Shown in pieces: positions 50,733 through 59,118 of a stretch of 64,000 bases of DNA. Within the stretch, counting starts at the first letter, position 1. Every line of letters begins with the position of its first letter. The notes beneath the pieces were generated by a model, which saw only the letters and a program-made list of their open reading frames with translations, searched no databases and had not been told where the DNA came from. This DNA comes from Shewanella khirikhana (lineage in GTDB: Bacteria; Pseudomonadota; Gammaproteobacteria; Enterobacterales; Shewanellaceae): contig NZ_CP020373.1 in the NCBI RefSeq assembly GCF_003957745.1, positions 558,001 to 622,000 on the forward strand, given 5' to 3'. The translations under genes were made by a program, and so were the position numbers.

Positions 50733-53700
50733 TCAGGCGAGTCTTTTCACCAGAATGGTTTCCGGCAGGGTGATAACAAAGTGGGCACCTTCGCCTGGGG
50801 CTGTTTCCAGGGTGATTTCACCGCCAAGCACCTGATGAACAAGGTTATACACTATGTTCATCCCCAGACCACTGCCGCCTTTGCCGCGCTTGGTGGTGAA
50901 GAAGGGGGTAAAAATGTGGCTTTGCACTTCTTCGCTCATGCCGCAGCCATCATCGCGGTAATCAATCACTATGCCGTTTTCATGGTGGCTGATATTCAGG
51001 GTTAGATGGCCGGAGCCACCTTCGGGGAAGGCGTGGATAATCGAGTTGTTAAACAGGTTACTGATGATTTGATAGAAGATGCCGGGGTTACTGTTAATGT
51101 ACATCTGTGGATCGCACTGATAGCTGTAGTGGTGGCCGGAGCGCGACAGTAACGGATTGAGCGATAAAAAGATTTCATCGACATACTGGCATAAGTCGAA
51201 CTCGCGCAGCTCCTCGTGGGACTGGTCGACCGACACCTTCTTAAAGCTGCTGATAAGCTTGGCCGCCCGCTCGAGGTTAGTGCGCATTAACTTACAGCAG
51301 TCGTTTACCTCGTTCTGGTATTGCATAAAGTCGTCTTCATCCACCTCTCCGTTCTGGAAGGCGGCGGTAAACTCGCGCACCCTGTCCTGCAGGTGAGAGG
51401 CGGCGGTGACAGAGATACCTATGGGGGTGTTCACTTCGTGGGTAATGGACGCCACCAGACCGCCCAGAGTGGCCATTTTTTCTTTGTCTATCAGTTCATC
51501 CCTTGCCTGACTCAGCTCTTCCAGAGTCTCGTTCAGCTCTTCATTTTTTTGCGACAACTCGCGGGTGCGGTCCAGCACCCTGTGTTCCAGCTCGGCATTG
51601 AGGCTGCGAAGTGCCTCTTCGGCTTCCTTGAGCCGCTGGATGTTTTTGATGGTGCCCATGATACGGTTGGGGCGGCCCTTCTCATCACGGGAAATCACCC
51701 GCCCATGGTTGAGCACCCACAGCCAGCTGTCTTCGCCGGTGCGGCCGCGGTAACTTACCTCAAATTCATCCTCACCGTGGTAGAGGGTGCTTTCCATGGT
51801 TTGCATCACCAGCGGCTGGTCGTCGGGATGGATCACCGCCGCCAGGGTGCTTTCCAGGCTGGTTTCATTTTCCGGATACAGCATAAAGGTGTTGGAGCGG
51901 GTCAGACGTTTATTGGCGATTTCCCAATCCCAGAATTCATCGCCACTGCTCCACAGCGCCTGCTGCAAGCGCTGTTCACTGACGGCAATTTTGCCAAGCA
52001 GCGCCATCTTGGCGCGGTATTTCGACATGCTCATATAGAGGATGATGCCAAGCACAGATGCCATCATCAGTATATACAGGCTGTATGCCCACCAGGTCTG
52101 CCAGGGCGCCGGGAAAATATGAATATCCAGCGCGGTGACCGGACTCAGGGCTCCATCGATATTTCTCGCCCTGACCTCAAAGCGATAGTTACCCGGGCTC
52201 AAGCCGGTAAAGCTTGCCTGATGGCCGTTTAAGTCTCTGAACCAGTTATCGTCCAGCCCCAGCATACGGTAGTCGTAATTGAGCTGATTGCCGTCAATCA
52301 GCGCAGGTGATTGATAGCTAAATGAGAACAGGGTATCGCGGTAGCTGATATCAAGCCGCGGCGCCGCGTCATCGCGGTTTGCCGCGGGTAAGGCGGCGGG
52401 CTTATTCATCAGCAAAAAGCTGTGGATCACCGGCGCTCTGGGGGCAGGTCTGGGGCTCAGCTTGTCGGGGCGAATGTGGTTAAAGCCATTGATGCCACCA
52501 AGGTACAGGCTGCCATCGTTATCGACAAAGGCAGCGCCGAAATTGAATTCATTGTCCTGCAGGCCATCGGCCCGGGTGAAGTTGCGGATATGGCCGCTGG
52601 TCGTATCTATGATGCTCAGCCCGGTGGAAGTCCCTGCCCACAGTCGCTGCGCTTTATCGAGAATCGACAGGTATACCACATTGCCCACCAGGCCGCTGTC
52701 CTGGTTGAAGTGCTGCAGGATCATGCTTTGGGTATCCAGCGAAAACTCACCATTGTCCGATGCAATCCACAGCCGACTGTGGTTATCCATATAGATAGAA
52801 AACAAATGGTTGCTGGGCAGTGCCGGGTTGGAGGCGGTATTGAAATGGGTGGCGCTGCCGTCTTTGGCAAGCCTTGCCAGGCCGCCGCCATAGGTCGACA
52901 CCCACAGGTTGCCGGCGGCATCTTCGGCCATGCCGGTGACCTGATCCTCGGGCAGAATATTACTGCCAAAACGGTCGATGGACTCAAATTGGCCTGTGGT
53001 TCTGTCCATGCGGCTGATGCCGCCATCTAGGGTGGTTATCCAGTAGTTGTGATTACTGTCGTGAAACAGGCTGTAGAGGGTGTTGCTTGGCAAGCCGCCG
53101 CTGACCCCCGGCTGGTAGCTGAAGTGCTCCACCGATTGACGATCGGCGCTGGCGATAATCAGTCCAAGCCCGCGGGTGCCAATCCACAGCCGTCCTTCGT
53201 CATCTTCATTGATAAAACTGATAAAGGCCTGATCGAGGCCATCGAACGGCAGATTGTGGGCTAAAAAGCCGGAGACTTCGCCCTTGTCTTCCATGGCGCG
53301 CATTAAGCCACCTGTCGAGCCAACCCACAGCTGGCCATGCCTGTCCCGGAAGATACTGCGAATATCGGTGCTGCGCAGGTTGTGGTCGGCAAAACTTAAC
53401 CCATGCACATGGCCAAAGACGGCCGCTGCCAGCGACAAACGGGATACACCTGCACTGCGGGTGCCTATCCACAGCAGGTTGTTGTCGTCAGCCCACAGAC
53501 GGGTGAGGGTTTGGCTGGTCAGGCTCAGGTAGTCGCTGGGGGAGTGAGCATAAAGGGAAATCTTGTTCTGTTTGGGAACAAGCTTGGCCAGGCCACTGCC
53601 GGAGGTGGCTATCCACAGCGAGCCTTCGCGGTCGAGGCGTAAATCGGTAATGGTATTGGGGGACATTTCCGGCGGAAAGTGCTGATGGAAGCTCTCCAGC

Positions 53701-54440
53701 ATGTCTTCTTCGATTTGATAGCTGAACAGCCCCATGCTGTGGGTGCCAAGCCAGAGGGTGCCTGCGCTGTCGGCGGTGATAGCACTGACCCCAAGGCCTT
53801 TGAGTGCATCCGGGCTAACCTCCTTGCCGCTGAAGCCAAGGTGAGATACCCCCGATTGGCTGATAATCCAGAAACCGCCGCGACCATCGGCGGTTATCCC
53901 CTGCAGATGGTTATCGGCAAGGGCGGGGCTTGACTGATTATTGAGGCGTTTTATCACCTTGCCTTCAGCGGGGGAGAACACCAGTAGCCCTTGTTTGTCG
54001 GTGGCAAGCCAGAGGTTGCCCAAATGGTCTTCGGCGATGCCGGTAAAGGCCACATCGGGAATACCGGCATCGGCGCCGAATACCTCAAAGTCGTCGCTTT
54101 GGTGGCGATAATGGTTTAGGCCGGCATTTTCGGTCAGCAGCCACAGCTCGCCCGGGGCACCGGACTGGGTGACATACACAAAGCTGATGTCGTTGGCCGA
54201 GGGGCCTTTGCTGGTTTGGTTGTGGGTATAAACTTTGAAGGATTGACCATCGTAGCGGTTCAGGCCAGCCTGGGTGGCGACCCATAGATAGCCTCTGTCG
54301 TCAGTGACCAGATCGTTCACCGTGTTCATCGACAGGCCGTGTTCAGCCTCCAACGTTTGGAACGCCGGCGTGTAACCGTATGCCTGGACGCAAAACAAGG
54401 CGCCGCAAAAAATCAGCAGAGCGGAAATGGTCAGCTTCAC
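50733..54440 (-). CDS. Giant sensor histidine kinase with two-component beta-propeller (Reg_prop) and Y_Y_Y domains
   Basis: 1235 residues. A signal peptide is followed by many Reg_prop-type repeats (for example TDDRGYLWVATQAGLNRYDG, DREGSLWIATSGSGLAKLV), a Y_Y_Y domain (GNYRFEVRARNIDG), one membrane segment (about 795-815), a PAS/PAC domain, a long coiled coil, then the kinase. The H-box is ITHEVNTP with His1001, an atypical spacing of the usual HE(L/I)xxP, and the HATPase motifs NLFNNSIIHAF, DDGCGM and GGSGLGMNIV are intact. No receiver domain and no response regulator gene is adjacent, so its partner is unknown. Ligand probably a polymer or oligomer fragment by family analogy. Confidence 0.88.
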   Translation of the reverse strand: MKLTISALLIFCGALFCVQAYGYTPAFQTLEAEHGLSMNTVNDLVTDDRGYLWVATQAGLNRYDGQSFKVYTHNQTSKGPSANDISFVYVTQSGAPGELWLLTENAGLNHYRHQSDDFEVFGADAGIPDVAFTGIAEDHLGNLWLATDKQGLLVFSPAEGKVIKRLNNQSSPALADNHLQGITADGRGGFWIISQSGVSHLGFSGKEVSPDALKGLGVSAITADSAGTLWLGTHSMGLFSYQIEEDMLESFHQHFPPEMSPNTITDLRLDREGSLWIATSGSGLAKLVPKQNKISLYAHSPSDYLSLTSQTLTRLWADDNNLLWIGTRSAGVSRLSLAAAVFGHVHGLSFADHNLRSTDIRSIFRDRHGQLWVGSTGGLMRAMEDKGEVSGFLAHNLPFDGLDQAFISFINEDDEGRLWIGTRGLGLIIASADRQSVEHFSYQPGVSGGLPSNTLYSLFHDSNHNYWITTLDGGISRMDRTTGQFESIDRFGSNILPEDQVTGMAEDAAGNLWVSTYGGGLARLAKDGSATHFNTASNPALPSNHLFSIYMDNHSRLWIASDNGEFSLDTQSMILQHFNQDSGLVGNVVYLSILDKAQRLWAGTSTGLSIIDTTSGHIRNFTRADGLQDNEFNFGAAFVDNDGSLYLGGINGFNHIRPDKLSPRPAPRAPVIHSFLLMNKPAALPAANRDDAAPRLDISYRDTLFSFSYQSPALIDGNQLNYDYRMLGLDDNWFRDLNGHQASFTGLSPGNYRFEVRARNIDGALSPVTALDIHIFPAPWQTWWAYSLYILMMASVLGIILYMSMSKYRAKMALLGKIAVSEQRLQQALWSSGDEFWDWEIANKRLTRSNTFMLYPENETSLESTLAAVIHPDDQPLVMQTMESTLYHGEDEFEVSYRGRTGEDSWLWVLNHGRVISRDEKGRPNRIMGTIKNIQRLKEAEEALRSLNAELEHRVLDRTRELSQKNEELNETLEELSQARDELIDKEKMATLGGLVASITHEVNTPIGISVTAASHLQDRVREFTAAFQNGEVDEDDFMQYQNEVNDCCKLMRTNLERAAKLISSFKKVSVDQSHEELREFDLCQYVDEIFLSLNPLLSRSGHHYSYQCDPQMYINSNPGIFYQIISNLFNNSIIHAFPEGGSGHLTLNISHHENGIVIDYRDDGCGMSEEVQSHIFTPFFTTKRGKGGSGLGMNIVYNLVHQVLGGEITLETAPGEGAHFVITLPETILVKRLA

Positions 54441-54509
54441 GTAAAGAACCCTTTGAATAAGTAGTTAAAGTGTAGAAGCTGAATGAAAAGATGCGAGTCG
54501 GAGGCAATA

Positions 54510-54536
54510 AAAAACCGGCGTCAGGCGCCGGTTTTT
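54510..54536. terminator. Terminator after the YjiH-type gene
   Basis: A 10-bp stem AAAACCGGCG/CGCCGGTTTT with a TCAGG loop, flanked by A and T runs on both sides. It lies just beyond the stop of the minus-strand gene 54551-55909. Confidence 0.88.
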
Positions 54537-54550
54537 CATGGGATTTTCGA

Positions 54551-55909
54551 TTAGAAAATCAGGTGGGCAACACCGGCAATCACCGGCAGTGTAACCAGGG
54601 TACGCAGAATAAAGATCACAAACAGTTCCGGCAGATTCACCGGAATGCGTGAGCCAATCAGCAGGGCACCCACTTCGCTCATGTAGATAAGCTGAGTTAC
54701 TGACAGCGCCGCAATCACGAAGCGGGTCATGTCAGACTCGATACCAGCTGCCAGAATGGAGGGGATAAACATATCGGCAAAGCCCACCACAATGGTCTTG
54801 GACGCCTCGGTGGCTTCAGGGACTTGCAGCAGTTCAAGCAGTGGAATAAAGGGCATGCCCAGGTAGTCAAATATCGGAGTGTACTCGGCCACAATAAGCG
54901 CCATGGTGCCGATTGCCATCACCACAGGCAGAATGCCAAACACCATATCGGCTACGTTTTTCACGCCTTCGGTGAGGGTTTCCTTCACCCCGCCACTGGC
55001 GGCGGCTTTGGCGAGAGCGCGGTCATAACCCCATGACAGGGTGCTGTGGCCTTCAGGGATCACTTCATCGTCAGGATGGCGCGGGCTGCCATCGATGTAG
55101 TTGTCTTTCTTCCAGCACAGCGGTGGCAGTTTGGGCACCACAATCGCCGCCACAATACCGGCCAGACACACGGTAAGGTAGAAAGGCACAAACAGGGCTT
55201 CAAGCTTCACCTGGGAAATCACCACCAGCGAGAAGGTAATGGACACCGCCGAGAAGGTGGTACCTATCACCGCCGCTTCACGGGCTGTGTAGAAACGGCC
55301 TTCGTATTGCTTGCTGGTCAGCAGAATGCCCACACTGCCATCGCCGAGCCAGGATGCCATACAGTCGATGGCACAGCGGCCGGGCAAATTGAACACTGGG
55401 CGCATGATTTTGGTCAGCAGTGCGCCAAAAAGCTCAAGCAAACCAAAGTTCAGCAGCAGTGGCAGCAGCATACCGGCAAAAATAAACACACTCAGCAGCA
55501 CCGGCAGCAGGTCGTTCAGCACCAGTCCGCCGGTATTGCCGGAGGTAATGGCTTCAGGACCTAAACCGCCAAAGGTCATCACAATAAATACGGCACCCAG
55601 AATGCGGATAACAAACCACATGGGGCTGACATTGAGCAGGCCGCTGAGGAAGCTGCTCTGGGTAACAAACTTGGGCTTGAATACCTTGGTCAGAATCGAG
55701 GCCAGGGTGGTCATCACCACCACAGCCGTTACCACGGCGGTGGCCGAATCACTCAGGGCGTTTTGCAGCGCCTTGGAGATAATGGCGATAGGAATGGTAA
55801 TGGCATCCTGATAGCTGACCGGAGTCATAAACAGCAGAAGGCCAATAAGAGACGGCACGATAAAGGTCAGGATCGTCCGAATGTTGTGATTTTGTTTTTC
55901 TGTAGCCAC
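54551..55909 (-). CDS. YjiH-family inner-membrane protein with nucleoside-recognition (GATE) domains
   Basis: 452 residues, about ten hydrophobic segments. GATE-like features include NFGLLELFGALLTKIMRPVFNLPGRCAIDCMASWLGDGSVGILLTSKQYEGRFYTAREAAVIGTTF. This domain type is shared with spore-maturation and nucleoside-permease relatives; the substrate is unknown. A perfect inverted repeat lies about 170 bases upstream of the start codon. Terminator follows. Confidence 0.82.
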   Translation of the reverse strand: MATEKQNHNIRTILTFIVPSLIGLLLFMTPVSYQDAITIPIAIISKALQNALSDSATAVVTAVVVMTTLASILTKVFKPKFVTQSSFLSGLLNVSPMWFVIRILGAVFIVMTFGGLGPEAITSGNTGGLVLNDLLPVLLSVFIFAGMLLPLLLNFGLLELFGALLTKIMRPVFNLPGRCAIDCMASWLGDGSVGILLTSKQYEGRFYTAREAAVIGTTFSAVSITFSLVVISQVKLEALFVPFYLTVCLAGIVAAIVVPKLPPLCWKKDNYIDGSPRHPDDEVIPEGHSTLSWGYDRALAKAAASGGVKETLTEGVKNVADMVFGILPVVMAIGTMALIVAEYTPIFDYLGMPFIPLLELLQVPEATEASKTIVVGFADMFIPSILAAGIESDMTRFVIAALSVTQLIYMSEVGALLIGSRIPVNLPELFVIFILRTLVTLPVIAGVAHLIF

Positions 55910-56077
55910 GGTGAAAGCACCTTAACCTGTTGCGAGTGAGCTTTAAAAACCCGGTTCCTGGGGCTGGGGCTCTGCCATATACGCAGCGCCAATTGCATGT
56001 CCATGCAGGCCGAAAATCGGCAAGGGGGCAAGATTACTCCCAATGGGCGGCGCTGTAAAACGATTCGCGGACGATAT

Positions 56078-56099
56078 TGCTCAAGTTTGAGCTTGAGCA
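56078..56099. promoter_or_regulatory. Inverted repeat, possible operator
   Basis: TGCTCAAG, 6 bases (TTTGAG), CTTGAGCA: perfect 8-bp arms. It is upstream of the YjiH-type gene on one side and of the micro-ORF on the other. Confidence 0.45.
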
Positions 56100-56167
56100 T
56101 AGTTATTGACCATGAATGACTGGATATAGCTTACCTTTGCAGTGGCGAAACATCACGAAATAAATTC

Positions 56168-56275
56168 ATGATAATCATGGTGTTATTTGTGTGTGACTCG
56201 ATTGTTGCGGTCTGCTTAAGCTGTTGTTGTGCAGGCTGTTGTAAGCCCTGCTGTGAAGGCTGTTGTCTGGTTTAG
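56168..56275 (+). CDS. Candidate micro-ORF for a cysteine-rich peptide
   Basis: 35 codons from ATG 56168 (a second in-frame ATG at 56177) to TAG 56273-56275. The first 15 residues are mostly hydrophobic (MIIMVLFVCDSIVAV), and the rest contains CCAGCCKPCCEGCC: CC pairs every four residues. Eleven of 35 residues are Cys. The DNA carries a 12-bp tandem repeat (56225-56266). No strong ribosome site or promoter is seen; a terminator for this strand follows at 56388. No homolog that I recognise. It may be a real peptide or a repeat that happens to be open. Confidence 0.4.
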   Translation: MIIMVLFVCDSIVAVCLSCCCAGCCKPCCEGCCLV

Positions 56276-56387
56276 GTGAGCCGGTTGGCCGCTAAGTGAA
56301 TGCCTTGCTAAAACCCGGTGGTAAACGGCTGCAAGGGGGTTAAAAGGGGTATCACAGGGGTGTTGGAAGGCCAGTGGCTATTGGGTA

Positions 56388-56416
56388 AAAAAGGCGAGCT
56401 CCGGGCTCGCCTTTTT
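56388..56416. terminator. Bidirectional terminator before the chemoreceptor 3' end
   Basis: GGCGAGC, a TCCGG loop, GCTCGCC, with A5-6 on the left and T5 on the right. It ends the minus-strand chemoreceptor transcript and would also end a plus-strand transcript of the micro-ORF. Confidence 0.88.
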
Positions 56417-56449
56417 ATTTATCAACTGCTTATTGGCCAAAGGTACCGC

Positions 56450-57994
56450 TTATTGGCCGAATGTGCTGCGCAGTGAACTTGCCTTGTCGGCACTCGCCTG
56501 CAGCTCGCTGGCGGCACGGGCCACCTGGCTCATGGCGCTTAGGTTCTCGTTGGCAGCATGGGCGATTTCCTGCAGATTGTGGTTAATTTCATGCACCACA
56601 GTGCCTTGCTGGCTGGCCGCTACCGCATTCTGACGGGCAAAATCGTGCACGTCGCTGATCTGGCGGTAAATTGCTGAAATGTCTTCCACACTGGCGGCAA
56701 TGGCATGGGCACAGGCCTCGGCCTCCTGCTGGCTGCGGCCCATCTCTTCGGCCCAGTTCCCCAGCATGCTGAACATCTGCTCCACGCTGCGGGAAATACT
56801 CTGGGTTGACTGCTGGGTGCGCGCCGACAATGCCCGCACTTCATCGGCCACTACCGCAAAGCCGCGCCCCTGCTCACCGGCTCGGGCGGCTTCAATGGCG
56901 GCATTCAGTGCCAGCAGGTTGGTTTGCTCGGCAATGGCATCAATCTCACCCATGGCGCTGGCCACCCGTTCGGCTTCCCGATTCAGCAGCTCGGCATTGC
57001 TGGCGGCGGTTGCCACAGCGTCTGCCAGATTGGTGATCCGCTGACGGTTGCGGGACATGGCCTGCTCGCCCTGACGGCAAAGCTGGTGGGCATCTTCGAT
57101 ATTGGCCGAGGTTTGCTGGCTGTTGGAAGCGACCTCAGAGATGGTGGCGCTCATCTCTTCCATGGCGCAGGACAGCTGCTCCAGCTGGCGGCGCTGCATA
57201 TCCAGACCCGTCTGGGTCTGGCCGGTGGCAACCACCAAAGATTCGGCAATCTGCTGCAATTGCAGCGCCTGATCCTGGCTGCGACCCAGCACGCCCTGCA
57301 TACGCGCCTGTTGCAGCAGCAACTGAAATTCCAGCACCGATGAAGTGTCGTGGCCCGCATATACGTAGCGGCTTACCGAGTCGTAGTTGGCCTTGAGCGC
57401 CATCAAGCGGGCGGGTACCCGAAAGGCTTCATCGTAAAAAATCGCCAGATTCAGCGCCATCAGCGCGGCACCTGCCACCATCACACCCGGCCCCCACAAC
57501 CAGGCGCAGCCCAGCAGGCCGCTGCCCGCCACTATGGCCGACAGCACCCGTTTTTGCGCCAATGACAGATGACGGGGGATGCCCTTGCCATCACGCAGGC
57601 GGCGATAAAGCACCTCGGCGCGGCGCACCCAGTTTGCTTCCGGCGCCCGGCGCACCGACTGGTAACCTATGACCTTACCGGCCTCAAACATCGGGGTAAC
57701 GAAGGCGTCAACCCAATAAAAGCCGCCGTCTTTGCAGCGATTTTTTACCACGCCGCGCCAGGACTTGCCCTTTTTCAACATGGTCCACATTTCGGCAAAG
57801 GCGGCGGCAGGCATATCGGGGTGACGCACCAGATTGTGGGAGTGCCCCAGGAGCTCCGACTCTGTGTAACCCGAAATTTCAATAAAACGTGGATTCACAT
57901 AGGTGATAACACCGCGTAAATCTGTGGTGGAAATCAGTTCATCATCCCTGCGCAGCGGGACTTCGCGATTATTAACTGGACGGTTTCTGGACAT
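56450..57994 (-). CDS. Aer-like methyl-accepting chemotaxis protein (PAS)
   Basis: 514 residues. N-terminal PAS domain (about 10-125) with DDELISTTDLRGVITYVNPRFIEISGYTE and NLVRHPDMPAAAFAEMW, close to the FAD-binding PAS of E. coli Aer. A membrane hairpin (about 155-190) lacks a periplasmic domain. The signalling domain carries the tip sequence IDAIAEQTNLLALNAAIEAARAGEQGRGFAVVADEVRALS. Proposed role: energy or redox taxis. ATG at 57994. Terminator 35-60 bases after the stop. Confidence 0.92.
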   Translation of the reverse strand: MSRNRPVNNREVPLRRDDELISTTDLRGVITYVNPRFIEISGYTESELLGHSHNLVRHPDMPAAAFAEMWTMLKKGKSWRGVVKNRCKDGGFYWVDAFVTPMFEAGKVIGYQSVRRAPEANWVRRAEVLYRRLRDGKGIPRHLSLAQKRVLSAIVAGSGLLGCAWLWGPGVMVAGAALMALNLAIFYDEAFRVPARLMALKANYDSVSRYVYAGHDTSSVLEFQLLLQQARMQGVLGRSQDQALQLQQIAESLVVATGQTQTGLDMQRRQLEQLSCAMEEMSATISEVASNSQQTSANIEDAHQLCRQGEQAMSRNRQRITNLADAVATAASNAELLNREAERVASAMGEIDAIAEQTNLLALNAAIEAARAGEQGRGFAVVADEVRALSARTQQSTQSISRSVEQMFSMLGNWAEEMGRSQQEAEACAHAIAASVEDISAIYRQISDVHDFARQNAVAASQQGTVVHEINHNLQEIAHAANENLSAMSQVARAASELQASADKASSLRSTFGQ

Positions 57995-58381
57995 TTTCTA
58001 CTACGAAAGTTGATGTTGGTCGAATAACTTGAAAATTTGCGAACAATGTAGCAGTTTTTAACCTTGTTTGATGCAGGGGTTTACACTTTTTTATTGATGT
58101 AAATTAGTTGCTTGTTCCACATAACCATGAGTTTTGTAAGGTGTAGGTGAATTCGTGGTCAAACCGGCTGATTCTGGTTATTTGTTCTGAGTTGTGGTTT
58201 TAGGGGCGCTTAAAAAAATGTCATACGGTCATACTGCAAAGGACGTTAATTATCTGTATGGTAAAAAAGCAGTTTTTTAAGTTTCTCGCTAAGCCCCGGC
58301 ACGGATGTCGCTCCCTTGGGAGCATCCGATGCGGGTCAAAGACAACAGCCAGGTCGCAGTTAACAGGGGACGCTCAGGGCA
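57995..58381. other. Region between the chemoreceptor and the DUF998 gene
   Basis: 387 bases with no convincing gene. It is AT-rich on the left (promoter-like for the divergent chemoreceptor) and contains a strong stem-loop at 58302-58328 (CGGAT + GCTCC / GGAGC + ATCCG with a 3-base bulge) about 55 bases before the DUF998 start. Confidence 0.6.
58302..58328 (+). other. Bulged hairpin in the DUF998 leader
   Basis: Two helices, CGGAT/ATCCG and GCTCC/GGAGC, stacked with a GTC bulge and a CTTG loop. No T-run. Possible leader RNA structure; function unknown. Confidence 0.45.
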
Positions 58382-59056
58382 ATGCAACTGAACACCAGAG
58401 GGCACAGGGTTCTCAGGCTCGCAAGACAGATGTTTGCGGTGGGCGCCTTTTTGATTTGCGTCAGTCTGCTCAGTGCTGCCCTGGGTTACCACCCGGCTGA
58501 AGGTGAGCTGTTCAGCCCGTTCAATCACAGCCTGTCGGAGCTTGGCACCTATGGTCTGTCGGCGCTGGCGGTGCTGGCCAATGGCGGGGTGTTCTTTGGC
58601 GGCTTGCTGCTGACACTGGCGAGCCTGCAGGGGATGCGAAGTGTTTCAGGGTTTGGTGTGCTGGTGTGGCTGACCCTGGCGGCGAGCTGGCTGGCGCTGG
58701 CGTTGTCTGGCCTGTTTCCGTCCAACGTCTATCACCTGCACACGGTGGCACTGAAGTGGTATTTCTATTTTGGGCTTGCGGCAACCCTTGGGTATTTGCT
58801 GTGGCTTGCGCTCAGAAGTGAGCGTCCGAGCAGCCCTCTGGCGCTGGGGCTTTGCTCAGTCAGTTTACTGTTTGTCAGCGCCTTTTTGGTGTTGCCCCAT
58901 CTGGCGCTGGAGTCACTGCCGTTTAACCGCCCCTTTTATGAAGAAGCCTATTCGCCGTTCCCCCGTCCAAGCCTGTGGTGGCCTGCGGTGCTGGAATGGG
59001 GCAGTTTGCTGGCCATGCTGCTGTGGCAGGCTGAATTGCTGCGACGTCCCGAATAG
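58382..59056 (+). CDS. DUF998-type integral membrane protein
   Basis: 224 residues with about six hydrophobic segments. The PFNHSLSELGTYG motif after the first segment and the following ALAVLANGGVFFGGLLL fit DUF998/frizzled-like bacterial membrane proteins. No catalytic residues are evident. The ribosome site is weak (AGGG directly before the ATG); an internal ATG is possible. It converges on ubiV with a 62-base gap and no visible terminator. Confidence 0.75.
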   Translation: MQLNTRGHRVLRLARQMFAVGAFLICVSLLSAALGYHPAEGELFSPFNHSLSELGTYGLSALAVLANGGVFFGGLLLTLASLQGMRSVSGFGVLVWLTLAASWLALALSGLFPSNVYHLHTVALKWYFYFGLAATLGYLLWLALRSERPSSPLALGLCSVSLLFVSAFLVLPHLALESLPFNRPFYEEAYSPFPRPSLWWPAVLEWGSLLAMLLWQAELLRRPE

Positions 59057-59118
59057 CAGCACTTCCCTGTGCGATGCTCTCTCCCTGCATTCAAGCAGTA
59101 CACGCCCCAACGGTCAGG

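Larger units (their letters stand above)
55910..56449. other. 540-base intergenic region
   Basis: Between two divergently distant minus-strand genes. It holds a 22-bp perfect inverted repeat (56078-56099), a plus-strand micro-ORF with CC pairs (56168-56275), a bidirectional terminator (56388-56416), and an 11-bp direct repeat at the chemoreceptor 3' end (56428, 56448). Confidence 0.8.

Noticed and set aside
56225..56266. Reading the 12-bp tandem repeat as a CRISPR or VNTR array
   Set aside because: Only about 3.5 units, no spacers, no cas genes in the window.
56168..56275. The cysteine micro-ORF as a leader-peptide attenuator
   Set aside because: No gene lies downstream in the same orientation before the terminator, so there is nothing for a Cys-codon leader to control.
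58258..58500. A plus-strand frame starting at 58258 overlapping the DUF998 gene
   Set aside because: It runs through the leader hairpin and has no homology; the DUF998 frame has clear membrane segments.
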